Source of the DNA: Isoetes taiwanensis
Lineage: Eukaryota > Streptophyta > Lycopodiopsida > Isoetales > Isoetaceae
Assembly: GCA_021234155.1 (NCBI GenBank)
Contig: JAJEKV010000006.1
Location: forward strand, 29,114,327 to 29,178,326
DNA: 64,000 nt
Direction of reading: 5' to 3'
The notes beneath the pieces are model-generated. The model did not search any database. It worked only from the letters and a program-made list of their open reading frames with translations, and was not told the DNA's origin. How positions within the stretch are numbered: the stretch's first letter is position 1; each line of letters starts with the position of its first letter. Positions 21,610 to 32,440 of this stretch are shown piece after piece. The translations under genes and the position numbers were made by a program.

Positions 21610-22407
21610 ATAGAAACATGCTCTCGAGCTAAAATCCACTTTAAATTTCTTAGAACTTTGGCTGGAGAACATATAATCCCGTTGCTCCTCATTGGTGTCT
21701 TCATCTTCGGATGACAATTCAACTCTAGGAGTGACCTCCTCTGCCCTCAAAGGTGTGCTTGAAGAGGAAAAAAGACCACGTGAAGTTGTGCCCCGATATG
21801 TTGGAGGCACAGTGTTAAATATTGGTGAAGGTCCATAAGAAGTTCTAGCAGTAGTTGTTATCATGATGAGGAGTTCTTGCAAACATCTCCGTCACAATAG
21901 ACTGAAACTCTGCAAATCCATGGGTCACAACAATTGTGTGAAGAGGTGTAGATACTGTAAAATCATCCTCATTTGTAGTGAAGTCTTGATGGGGGAAGTT
22001 ATGAAGAATATCGCATTCTTCTGATTGTAGTGTAGTCCTTGTCTGTCTACTTGAACCAAAAGAAACTACAAATGGTGGGGGTAACCTATTCTGAATCACC
22101 TGTTGTTGTGGAGCCTATAAAGTTTCGGGCAACACAACAAAAGATGGTGGAAGCTTGTTACGTACGAGTGGTGATGGAACAAACGGAGGGGGCAACCTGT
22201 TCCCAACTAGGCTTGGTGACGGGTCGAAAGGGGGTGGCAGTCTGTTAATTGCTGGACTGGGAGTCTCATCGAGAAGCAAGAGCGATGTTATTGAGGTTGG
22301 GGTCAGAGAAGCTTGAGCATCAGCATTTTGTTCTGCAGCTCCATCCGAATCTGAGGAACTAGAGACAACAAACGGTGGTGGAAGATTGCTCATATTGCAT
22401 TTAAACA
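21610..22407 (-). pseudogene. Decayed LPPPF-repeat protein gene, divergent to the methyltransferase unit
   Basis: Reading leftward from about 22407 (MFKCNMSNLPPPFVV) the frame repeats the short motif RLPPPF or KLPPSF five times, separated by Ser/Pro-rich linkers. A TAG (22115-22117) interrupts it between repeats four and five. The same frame continues to a stop at 21845-21847 and then shifts to an acidic Ser/Glu-rich segment (ELSSEDEDTNEEQRD). No enzyme domain is visible; repeated proline motifs in disordered linkers suggest a scaffold or binding protein. Its 5' end faces the palindrome array at 22806-23240 and the ParB/methyltransferase frames on the other side, as in a divergent gene pair. 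Confidence 0.5.
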
Positions 22408-22805
22408 TCTTCAACAATCGCAAAGAGCAAGATAACGTGAGAAAATATCGAGAAGAATTTACAGACAATTGGACATTGCTATTCGAGAGTACACCGCATT
22501 CAGAAAGAAGAAGTATGTGGAAACAAAATGAGGCAGAATGAAACAAAAAGCTATTCCAGAATAGACAGCAAAAGGCAATATACAGAATCTGTATTCCACT
22601 GCACGTAGAATTGGTGAAGGACTATGTGCAACCTTTAAAAGGAAATTTTAGCGCCTCACTTTTGCATTCCGTACGAGCAGCTTGAGTCGCCAGGACCAGC
22701 TCCTTCAAATATATTAATAGTTTGCTGTATTCTGATTCACATAGACAAATCATGGATAGGTGAGTCTGAAAGTACATTGTATGTTCGTTTTAGCTTTTTA
22801 ACTAA

Positions 22806-23240
22806 AAGATAGTGTATTCTGGAATATACTTCTCCCTCTCTAGAGAGGCGAAAGTGTATTTCGGAATACACTTTCACCTTCTGAGAAAACGAAAGTGTAT
22901 TCCGAAATACACTTCTCCCTCTCTAGAGAGACGAAAGTGTATTCCGGAATACACTTTCACTTTTTGAAAATACAAAAGTGTATTCCGGAATACACTTTGA
23001 TTTTTTCAAAAGGTGAAAGTGTATTCCGGAATACACTTTGGTTTTTCCAAAAGGTGAAAGTGTATTCCGGAATACACTTTGGTTTTCTCAGAAGGTGAAA
23101 GTGTATTCCGGAATACACTTTCGCCTGTCTAGAAAGGGAGAAGTATATTCCGGAGTACACTTTCGCCTCTCTAGAGAGGGAGAAATTTATTTCAGAATAC
23201 ATTTGCTTCATTTCAGAGTAGAAGAAGTGTATTTCAGTTT
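22806..23240. repeat. Array of about ten palindromes, core GTGTATTCCGGAATACAC
   Basis: Perfect or near-perfect 22-bp palindromes recur every 50-60 bp. The spacers are also short palindromes: CTCTCTAGAGAG in the outer units and TTTTCAAAAGGTG-like in the inner ones. The outer copies have diverged most. Related half-sites occur at about 22560, 25090, 27770-27970, 28680 and 28770. The array lies between two divergent decayed genes, so it may have been a regulatory or protein-binding region. TTCCGGAA also fits a tail-to-tail heat-shock element (TTCnnGAA), but that is only a pattern match. Confidence 0.9.
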
Positions 23241-23402
23241 TTTGGTACTTTTACGATGTTTTCATCGAATTTTAGACTTTTTTAGGCATATTTTGAAGTC
23301 GTTTCTCAGGTCTTTTATTGGCCTTTTTGTCCTGTGTTGGCATCCTTTTTTGACCTTTTGTGTTCGGGAATAGTATTTTGCTTGTGTTTCTGCTAAAAAA
23401 AA

Positions 23403-23912
23403 GACGTGCTAATCACATTGTACAGGCAAGACGTCAGCAAGAAACAACAGAAGAAGCCCATCAAAATTACTCAGAAGGCACACCCACAGAGAAGGATGGG
23501 CGAGTCCTTTGCGCCTGCAATCTATGAGAACTTCCAAATACAGTGGTTCTTCACAAGAGGTACAGTTGTAAGAGGTACTCTTACATTTTTATATGTTTGT
23601 CGAAGTCCAGGTGCAAGAAGATATGATGATAGCGAGTTTGTGCGCATGGGCACAATACTAGATGTGAGTGAGATAGCAGGGGAGTCCGAACAACGAGGGA
23701 GACTGTCCTTTAGGACGTCCCAGGGTTTTATACAGGTTGATGAGTCCTATTTTAAGCTTGTCAGAGTGCAACCACCAGCCCTTTACAAATATGTTTCGCA
23801 CTACATCAACAAGAGAAAGCTCAGTACCATTATAGGTTGGGTTCGTAACAGAGTGAAAACTTCACTCACACTAAATCAGAAAAGGAAGAAGAGGAAGAAC
23901 AAAGGAACATGA
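23403..23912 (+). pseudogene. N-terminal frame of the ParB/methyltransferase unit
   Basis: An open frame of about 140 residues from MGESFAPAIYENF (ATG near 23497), running through RRYDDSEFVRMGTILDVSEI and GFIQVDESYFKLVRV to a basic tail. It has folded-protein composition, but I do not recognise the domain. Its stop overlaps the ATG of the next frame (ATGA at 23909-23912), which could be chance, a frameshift in one ancestral protein, or a true overlap. It sits directly downstream of the palindrome array. Confidence 0.45.
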
Positions 23913-25040
23913 GTGGTCATTCCGAAGAAGAGGATGAAGAAAGCACAGAAGAGTCAGAAGAGCAGCAAGCACCACCACCAAAGAAACAAAGATTGACTAT
24001 TACTGCTAAAGAACCTAAAAAAGGAAAGATTGCACAACTTGCCATAGAAGACATTCCTGAGGAAGTGCCCAAGAAAAGAAAAGGCAAGGGCAAGGCACCT
24101 GGAGTTGCAATTAAGGAAAAGAAGGTGGACAAGACTTCAGAGAAGATGGAAGAAATTAAGCTGCACAAGTTTGTGCAAGGTGTTATCTATTTGCCTGTCA
24201 CATCTATGAAGCTTCCACCTAAAATGACGCTTGATCATTTGAGGAACTTGAAGGATAGAATTTGGAGCAATCTTCAACGCTCATGTTGCTCCAATTGTAG
24301 TGCACAAACCCAGCCGAGTATGATGGAGAAAATGCGGACACATACACGCATTACGTTTTGGGTGAGAACCACAGTTGCAAGGCAAGGAGGCAATTGTACA
24401 AAGAAAAAAAGAATCTTAGATACTTGTCTGTTCTTTGTGCAGTCTACTGTGGATTGACTGATGAAGAAGTAAAAATCTTTGCCAACACTCACAACGTTGA
24501 CAACGAATACAAGTTAAAAATGAGCTTCATAGACAAAATCAGATTCATGCACGGAGAGTACGTCATCTTCAAGGACAAGTACGGGGATGATCTTAGGAAG
24601 CCTCAATATTCATTGGAATTAAAGGAAGTTTGTGCCATTGAGTGTTGTCTCAAATACGACGAGGCGAACAAAAGGGCATCACTCATTGGTCACGACAATT
24701 GGTTTAGCTAGCCTTTAGGGATGGCGGGGTACGTCTACTTTGTATCCTCGAATAGGATTTCGTGTACTGCAATCTTCATTGTAAATAGGTAGCTGATGAG
24801 AATCTTGAATTGTTTGCAGATCTGGGAACTTCAGAATAAAATTTTCAACATGTTTGAGCGTGGCGAATTGAAAAGCAAAGGCAAGAAGAAAGGCTCCGAC
24901 GTGCCAAAGAAAGAAATGACCATCACAGTCTGGAGGGAGATGCAGGGCTTCACTGATATGAATTTGTTAGGAAGGCTCATGCAGAAGATCGTGGACAAAG
25001 AGTTCACACTCGAAGAAATGTCGAAAGAGTTGCACAAGTA
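23909..25040 (+). pseudogene. ParB-like nuclease-domain segment, frameshifted
   Basis: It begins with an acidic/Lys-rich linker (KKRKGKGKAP). A ParB/Srx-type fold signature follows: VIYLPVTSM at about 24185-24208, then APIVVHKPS, then VLGENHSCKARRQL at 24355-24390, matching the GxxHR/GENH box of ParB-like proteins. Frame changes near 24262 and 24312 separate these pieces and a TAG lies at 24709-24711, so the copy is broken. After a possible intron the frame 24820-25040 adds a helical segment (ELQNKIFNMFERGEL; LLGRLMQKIVDKEF) ending at a GTAAGC donor-like site. In prokaryotes and phages ParB-like domains often accompany DNA methylases of the type found at 28.4-29.2 kb. Confidence 0.65.
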
Positions 25041-25115
25041 AGCTTTGCCTTCTTTAGTTTCATTTCTGCCTGACAAACAAGAGAAATACTATTTCGGAAT
25101 ACTTCATGTTTTAAA

Positions 25116-27766
25116 CTAGTAATGGTACCCAGTCTTGCTGGGCATAAATTAGGAACCTTTAATTTCTTTCTTTTTTTATTCTCCTTTTTTTTTTCTAACC
25201 CCCTTCTCCCTCCCTTTCCCTTCCCTTTCCCCTTCCCCTTTTCTCTTTCTCTTTTTCTTATCAGCTTTTTCCCTTCCTTTTTATCTTTCTCCACTCTTCC
25301 CATTTTTCCACTACTCTTTTTCCCATTCCTTTTTCCCTTCCTCTTCCTTTTCCTTTTCTTTTTCTCTTTCCCGTTTCTCATGCATTTTTTTCGTTCTCTT
25401 TTGCTTACCTTTTCATGTGCCCTTTTCTTCCTTTCCCCACCCTCTTCCTCTTGATCACGTGCCCTTTTCCCCATCTCTTTTCCCATTTCTCTCCCCCCTT
25501 TTCCTCATGCTCTTTTTGCTTTCCCTTCTCCTTTTTCCGCTTCCCTTTTCCTTTCAACTTTCCATTCCATTTTCATACTTTCCTCACCCTTTTGCTTTGC
25601 GTTGTTCCCTTTTTCCCTTTCCTTTCTCTTTCCCCTTCTTTTACATTTTCCCTTTCCCTTTTCATATGTCTCTTTCCATTCCCTTTTCTCAACCTTTTTT
25701 ATGTACCCTTTTTCATTCTTTCCCCATCCTCTTCCCCCTTTTCCCCTTTCCACTTTCTCCTTTCTTGTTTCTTTTTTCTTTTCCCTTTCCCATACTCTTT
25801 TTCCCTTTCTTTTTTTCTATTTCCTCACCCTTTCCCTCTTCCCTTTTTTCTTGTGTCCTTTTCTCCTTCCTCTTTTCCTCTTTTCCTATTCCTTGCTCCC
25901 TACCCTTTGTCTATTCTACTTTCCCCCCACCATTTTCCTCCTTTTTCCATCCTTTCCCTCTTCTTCACCCTTTCTCTCTTCCCTTTTTTTCATGCCCTTT
26001 CCTTTTTTCTCTTTTTCTCGTTCCCTTTTCCCAAGTTCTCTTTTGCCCTTTTCCCCCTCTCTTTTCCTTTTTACTTTCCTTTTTCCCATTGACTTTGCAA
26101 CCTTTTCTTATTTTCCCTTACCTTTTCTCCTTTTCTCACCCTTACTTCTTACCCTTCTCGCGGTGCCCTTTTTCCTTTCCCTTTCCCCCTCCCCTATTCT
26201 ATTCCTTTTTCTATTTCCTTTTATCTTTCCCTTTTTCCTTTTCTCCTTCTCTTTCCTTTTTTCTTACCTTTCTTTTATTCCTTTTCGCTTTTCCCTTTTC
26301 ATTTTCATCATTTTTCCTTTTTCCTTCTCCTTTTCCTTTTCCCTTTTCCCTTTTCCCTTTCATCGTTTTTCCTTTTCGCTTCCCTTTTTCCTTTTCCCTT
26401 TTCCCTTTTCCCTTTTCCCTTTCATCGTTTTTCCTTTTCCCTTCCCCTTTTCCTTTTCCCTTTTCCCTTTCATCGTTTTTCCTTTTCCCTTCCCTTTTTC
26501 CTTTTCCCTTTTCCCTTCCTCCTTTTTCCATCCTTTCCCTCTTCCTTTTGCTCAATGCTCTTTTTGCTTTCCTTTTTCTCTTTCTTCACCCTTTCTCTCT
26601 TCCCTTTTTTTCATGCCCTTTCCTTTTTTCTCTTTTCCTCATTCCCTTTTCCCAAGTTCTCTTTTGCCCTTTTCCCCCTCTCTTTTCCTTTTTACTTTCC
26701 TTTTTCCCATGGACTTTGCAACCTTTTCTTATTTTCCCTTACCTTTTTCTCCTTTTCTCACCCTTACTTTTTACCCTTCTCGCGGTGCCCTTTTTCCTTT
26801 CCCTTTCCCCCTCGCCTATTCTATTCCTTTTTCTATTTCCTTTTATCTTTCCCTTTTTCCTTTTCTCCTTCTCTTTCCTTTTTACTCTTACCTTTCTTTT
26901 ATTCCTTTTCCCTTTTCCCTTTTCCCTTTTCCCTTTTCCCTTTTCCCTTTTCCCTTTCATCGTTTTTTCTTTTTCCTTCCCCTTTTCCTTTTCCCTTTTC
27001 CCTTTTCCCTTTCATCGTTTTTCCTTTTCCCTTCCCCTTTTCCTTTTCCTTTTTCCCTTTCATCGTTTTTCCTTTTCCCTTCCCCTTTTCCTTTTCCCTT
27101 TTCCCTTTCATCGTTTTTCCTTTTCCCTTCCCCTTTTCCTTTTCCCTTTTCCCTTTTCTCTTTTTCCTTTTCCCTTTCATCATTTTTCCTTTTCCCTTCC
27201 CCTTTTCCTTTTCCTTTTCTCTTTTTTTCCTTTCATCGTTTTTCCTTTTCCCTTCCCCTTTTCCTTTTTCTTTTTTCCTTTTCCCTTTTCCTTTTTCCCT
27301 TTCATCGTTTTTCCTTTTCCCTTCCCCTTTTCCTTTTCCCTTTTCTTTCCTTTCATCGTTTTCCTTTTTTCCCTTCCCCTTTTCCTTTTCCTTCCCTTTT
27401 TCCCCTTTTCCCTTTTCCCTTTCATCTTTTTTTTTTCTTTTTCCCTTTTCCCTTTTCCCTTTTCCCTTTCATCGTTTTTCCTTTTCCCTTTTCCTTTTCC
27501 TTTTCCCTTTTCCCTTTTTGCTTTCATCGTTTTTCCTTTTCCCTTCCCTTTTTCCTTTTCCCTTTTCCCTTTTCCCTTTTCCCTTTCATCGTTTTTCCTT
27601 TTCCTTTTCCTTTTTCCTTTTCCCTTTCATATTGAAGCCATAGTCAAGATGAAATTTTAGTTGAAGACACGCACACATCATCTCCACCATTGGTCAATCA
27701 AATCCTCGACCGTCCGATTTAGGGCTCCATTGAAGACACACGCTATAATTTTATAATATAAGAAGA
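25116..27766 (-). mobile_element. Non-autonomous Helitron (2651 bp) inserted in the methyltransferase unit
   Basis: The minus-strand 5' end reads TCTTCTTATATTATAAAATT (from 27766 leftward). The 3' end has hairpin CCCAG-CAAGA-CTGGG, eight bases, then CTAG at 25119-25116. Host A (25115) and T (27767) flank it, as expected for insertion between A and T with no duplication. Removing it rejoins TTTTAAA to TACTACAAGTG, next to a palindrome unit like those at 22.8 kb. Apart from about 35 bp at the 3' end and 120 bp at the 5' end, the body is polypyrimidine repeat. No Rep/helicase coding sequence. Confidence 0.8.
25150..27640. repeat. Polypyrimidine expansion, CCCTTTT-type units
   Basis: About 2.5 kb of almost pure C/T on +, built from TTTTCCC units and higher-order units such as TTTCATCGTTTTTCCTTTTC. 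A block of several hundred bases is itself duplicated (about 25960-26300 and 26580-26900, sharing TTACCCTTCTCGCGGTGCCC). All long open frames here (up to 747 codons of Phe/Pro/Ser/Leu) are composition artefacts. Such tracts can form triplex (H-DNA). Confidence 0.95.
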
Positions 27767-27975
27767 TACTACAAGTGTATTCCAGAATATATTTTTATCC
27801 TTCAAGTGGATCGAAAGTGTATTCCAGAATACACTTTTGCCCTCGAAGAAGAGCAAAAGTGTATTCCGGAATACACTTCCCCCTTACGCAGCAGCTAAAG
27901 TGTATTCTGGAATACAGTTCTCCAATTAATGAAAAATAAAGTTTAGACTACTTGTATTCTAGAATACAGTTTTTG
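27767..27975. repeat. Second palindrome cluster, GTATTCCGGAATAC family
   Basis: Four to five copies of AAGTGTATTCC(A/G)GAATACACTT and variants, directly right of the Helitron. They belong to the same family as 22806-23240 but sit inside the decayed gene, between its ParB-like and methyltransferase parts. Confidence 0.85.
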
Positions 27976-27984
27976 CCACAAGAG

Positions 27985-29465
27985 TTCAGTTGTGTTGTTG
28001 CCAACTACTTAAACATTTATTCAGCCAAAAAAATGTCATAACATGTCAGACATGTTTGATGGAGCAACTTAACATGGAGACATGGGAGAGGTGCAAAGAA
28101 CTATATCCTATTGCTACATCCGATGAGCGTATTGTTCAGTACGCTCCACATTTTGAAGGATGGGTACGTTGCTTAAACATGCGACTTTTGTTTAATCTAT
28201 GTACTAAATTTCCCTTCTGATTGCAGAACAAGAAGAAAAACAAGGACCTTCCAGAACGTTTTAGGCACCTCATGAGGTTGACACGAGAGGAAAGAACTTT
28301 GGCAGATAGAAGGACCTTAGAAGTGGAGCCGTCCGATTATGAAAAGTTCAGCTTGTACGATCAGAACAATTTGTTTCCATCATCCACGAGGATTGCATCA
28401 AAGTGATCGGAACCGTAAAGCCACAGGATTTTACACTAGTCATAGCAGACCTTCCTTATAGCTTCAAATTAAAGGACAGCCATTATGACGACCAGCCATT
28501 CAAGAACTCAAAATTCAACGCTTTCGTCGACGATATTAAACAAATCACAATGGCCAAGCATTGGCGTCTTGTCGTGTTTCATTCCAACATGCAAGCCAGC
28601 CTTGTGGAGTCCACTTTTAAGAATCACTTTGGATCCCCAGTGCAAGCAAGTTACGAGAACATGGTCTGGTAAGTATTTTATTCTGGAATACGTTAGTTTC
28701 TTCTTTGCATGTGTTGATTCTGTTCTTCAAGTTGCTTACATATTGATCTTTGTGTTTTCATTTTCTATTCCAGAATATGATTCCTTTCGTCTTATTTTCT
28801 TTGTTGATTCCTTGTTTTATTTTCATTAGTGACTCGACTTTTATTTCCGTAGGTACAAGACGAATATAAACTACTATGGTGGTGGGCTCAGTTTGCTAGG
28901 CAAGATTGAATACCTCCATGTTGCTTACTGGAGTTTCGATGGGAAACACACCATGGAGAATTTAAATACAGCAGCTTGCCAGAACTTCTCCAATGTCTTG
29001 GAATTTCCAGCTGTGCTTCAGAAGCTGCAAGACCCTAGTGAGCAAGGGAGAATAGTTAATCACTACCAGAAGCCTCAAAAACTGATCAACCATCTCCTAG
29101 ATATGTTTTCACGTCTAGGAGATTGAGTGCTCAATGCATTTTCTGGCCCTGATACAACAATAGCTTGTGCACTTAAGAAGGGCCGCAATTGTGTAGCAGT
29201 GGACATAGACAAAGAAGCCGTGAACTTCATCAAAATGAGATTGGCTGCCTTACCTACCCTACCAGATGAGCATCAAGAGTTAGGCGCTTAGCTCTTTAGA
29301 TGATGGAGCTACCTTCGCAGAGCTGAAAGAAGTGGCTCTAGCTACTATTCCTGAAGACATTGGAGAATTAAACAAGGCTAAGTCACCACAAAAGGAGCAG
29401 ACCACAGAAATTGACAAAGCAGAGACAAGCAAAAAAAATGAAGAAGACTACGAATTGGACCTTTG
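27985..29465 (+). pseudogene. N4/N6 DNA methyltransferase (prokaryote-type), broken
   Basis: Exon-like pieces at about 27985-28165 and 28227-28390 lead into a class-beta DNA methylase: catalytic motif IV DLPY (28448-28459, in VIADLPYSF), target region, donor after 28671, acceptor before 28855. The AdoMet-binding motif I follows, FSGPDTTIACALKKGR (from 29139), then VAVDID. DPPY is usual for motif IV and FxGxG for motif I; DLPY and FSGPD differ at key positions. The frame shifts near 28370 and has a TGA at 29124-29126 where Trp is expected, then a stop near 29290, with an acidic tail in another frame to about 29465. In the N6_N4 methylase family the enzyme modifies adenine or cytosine N4. This copy should be inactive. 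A phage or bacterial origin is likely but ancient, as introns are present. Confidence 0.75.
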
Positions 29466-29479
29466 ATCTGTCTTGTGCA

Positions 29480-31020
29480 AAAATATTTATTACTCACATT
29501 CATGTGTTGTCGAAAATTGATGTACTGAAAAACTTTAATTTAACAATGATTATCTTATTTACTACATTCTGATGTTATCGTGAAAATGCTTTTAGAGAAT
29601 ACAAATTCATGTCTAAATTCTTCCCTTTTCAAGTGCTTCTTTTGGCAAAATCCAAGTTCTCTCTTATTAAGGGGCCAAAATGCAGATAAAAACAAAATAA
29701 GCCTCTCGAAATTTTCAACTTGAACGAAAAAGTCTCAATTTTTAGAGCGCGGTATTTTTTTTCAAGGGAATCTTTGAAACGGAAGTGCTGCAACACTCCC
29801 GTTTAATTTGCAATCATGTTCCGAGCTAAATTAGGGGCCACTCTGGTTAAGCCCCCAATAATATCAATAAGTCAACTAGGCCGTTTCAGCTGCGAGTACA
29901 AATACTTCATAGTCTTTCTGCAGAATGGAGCAGTGAAGAACAAAATATTCTGGTGGACAGTGGATTCTTTGTATCTTTTGGGGCATCGTATGGATTCTTT
30001 GTATTTTTTGTATCATTTTCTGTATTCAAAAATCATTGTTCCTGTTATGATACTTATTTTCCTGTTATGATACTTATTCAAAGATCATTGTTCCTGTTTC
30101 TTATTTTCTTAAACATGCAAATGAGATGAATTTGTGGAAGTAGATAAAAATTGAAGCTCTTCTCCAGGAGAAGACCGTGAGAGATGTCGCCATGAGGTGT
30201 CGCTGGTTGACTGTGGCCTTTTTTCCTTAGTTCTTTTTATTTCTTCCACTATGAACTGGCTCGGTATTGTTGTAAACTGCTAAGTGGGAAATGAGCCAGA
30301 ATCTAATTCAAAATCAAAGAAATATCCAATCCATGCTACATTTCCTGATATCATAACCAGCAGTGAAATGAACTTGGTGATCAATATTTTCCTACATTCT
30401 GGTTGTGTACACTTGAAAATTAGCAGCTTGCTTATAATGTAGTTGTTCCACAAGGTTGGTAAAAATAGATATAATGTTTCCTTCTACAGAACGGTGATTA
30501 TGGTATGCAAGAAAGAGGACCTTTGAGGAAATATTTATGAGCTTTTGGAGATCCTGGAAACATGGAACTGGTAAATGTGTTTGACTTGTATACATTTAGA
30601 ATTTGCGTTTCTTAGCAAGTGTCTCAATTGACATTCTCTGCATTTTCTTTGAATTCAGAGATTTTTCTTAGGGGAAGTTATGCATGTGCCTGCTTTTGGG
30701 ATATAACTTATCCTACACTAAAGGCAGATGTTGCAACCATTTCGTTCTGCCAAATGCTTTCAAATCATGCATGTGATGGAGCTCTTGGATGGTACTAATC
30801 TCTTCTATTTTATAGTTTAAAACCCTCTGCCTTTGTATTTTGAGTAGTTATAAGTCTGTAGCTTGGTGGTCTGAATCAGACTTTATGTGCTATCAAACCA
30901 TCAGAGATGCAATTCTACTATCAGCTTGTCTTCAAAATAGAATGTATAAAGCTGATAGTTGATTTTTTATGTGCCTTGTTAACATGTATGTAACGTGTTG
31001 CAATATAGCAGATGCGTGCA
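29480..31020. other. No gene recognised
   Basis: AT-rich spacer after the methyltransferase relic. The 84-codon frame at 29816-30070 shows only a hydrophobic end and is unsupported. A TCCTGTTATGATACTTATT unit is repeated at about 30041-30075. Confidence 0.4.
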
Positions 31021-32440
31021 ACTATTTATAAATTGCCTGTCAGGAATGTTCTCACATGGAATACAATTATTGCAGGATATTCTTAGGAAAATAATGCAAG
31101 AGAAGACATGAAGCTATTTTAGAAAATGAAACAGAAAGATGTGAAATCGAATAATTTTACACTAGCAAGCCTTCTGCGGACATGTGCAATGGATACAGCT
31201 GTGCTTTATGGGAAATAGGTGCGTATTTTCATACTAAGTCTGACTTAGATATCTTTGTCAGATGCACTCTCATTGATATGTATAGTAAAGTTAGGGAATT
31301 GAAAAGTTCTCTTCAGGAATTTAATAGGAAGGATGCAAGAGACCGCGACTCATGGATTATGTTGATTACAGAATTTTCCCAGCTTGGTCAAAGCAAAGAA
31401 GCTCTTAAGCTTCTCATTGAAAAGTTGGTAGTCAATATAGAGCCGGATGAAGTGAGCTTTAGTAGTTTTCTGAATGCATACTCAGATGGCATAAGAGTGT
31501 TGAAATGGTGAGGCTCGTCCATGCAATTATTTTGATAAAAGGACTTGATTGAGAGGTGTTTGAGGAGATGCGAATACTGGATGTTGTATTATAGAATATG
31601 ATGATTAGGCCATATGCCCTGCATAATGCTGGTAAAGAAGCATTGGAGTTGTTTGAGAAAATGGAGACTTTAGTGCAGATGAGGTAGACAATTGTGACTA
31701 TGTGGCCGTGTGCTACAGCTTAACTGTTTTGCGACATGGCAAAAGAGTCCACGCTAAGTTCTAGGCATGAATCAAATAATAATGTTAGCAATGCACTCAT
31801 TGACATGTACATCAAATGTGAGAGTCTAATTGATACTTGCTAGACTATTCTTAAAATGAGAAACAACCAAATGTTGTAGCATGCAACATGGTGATTTTGG
31901 GATATGCTCAGTTTGGAAATGGGGATACGGCACTCCAGTTTTACTGGAATATGGCACGCAGTAATGTGAGACCAAATGACATCACATTTGTAGGTGGTCT
32001 GAATGCGTATGCAAGCGCTGTCATTGGAACAACGGAAAATGAGTCTGATTTTTTGTTGGTAGTGCTTCAATCATATCTATGCTAGATGTGGCAATATACG
32101 AGATGCATTTATACTAGATGCATCAGAGGTCTTCGATGACATGCCGCAATGCAATGTTGTGACATGGAATGCAATGATTGCAGGTTACTCACACTACGGG
32201 GATTCTGGAGCAATGCATAGAATGTTGTGTAACATGCAATGTGGCAGCTGCAGCATTTGTCTATGTTCTTCAGATATATTACTATACATCTTTGGATGTT
32301 GAAGGTTGTCACTATTTCGTCCATTTGAGTCAAGATTATGGCATTACACCAATAATAAAACTCTATGCTTGTGTAGTTGATTATTTAATCGTTCAGGGTA
32401 TCTTGATGAGGCATGTGAGATCTTGAATACTATTCCATTC
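31020..32440 (+). pseudogene. PLS-type PPR protein pseudogene
   Basis: Pentatricopeptide repeats in several frames: NVLTWNTIIAGYS (about 31045), DSWIMLITEFSQLGQSKEAL, NIEPDEVSFSSFLNAYSDG, NVVACNMVILGYAQFGNGDT, VRPNDITFVGGLNAYA and NVVTWNAMIAGYS (about 32155). The order of P, L and S motifs is that of plant organellar RNA-editing or processing factors, but at least six stops and frameshifts break it and no E/DYW tail is seen. PPR proteins bind single-stranded RNA in plastids or mitochondria; this copy is dead. Confidence 0.85.

Noticed and set aside
22806-23240. Regularly spaced palindromes as a CRISPR array
   Set aside because: Spacers are not unique (they are themselves repeated palindromes), unit lengths vary, and no cas genes are present in what is plant nuclear DNA.
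23406-23912. BAH domain in the frame before the ParB-like segment
   Set aside because: General length and hydrophobic pattern are compatible, but I could not see the expected core motifs; left as unrecognised.
25415-27660. Very long open frames (747, 677 and 362 codons) in the polypyrimidine tract
   Set aside because: They consist of Phe, Pro, Ser and Leu only, arise from C/T repeats in all three frames, and lie inside a Helitron. Not genes.
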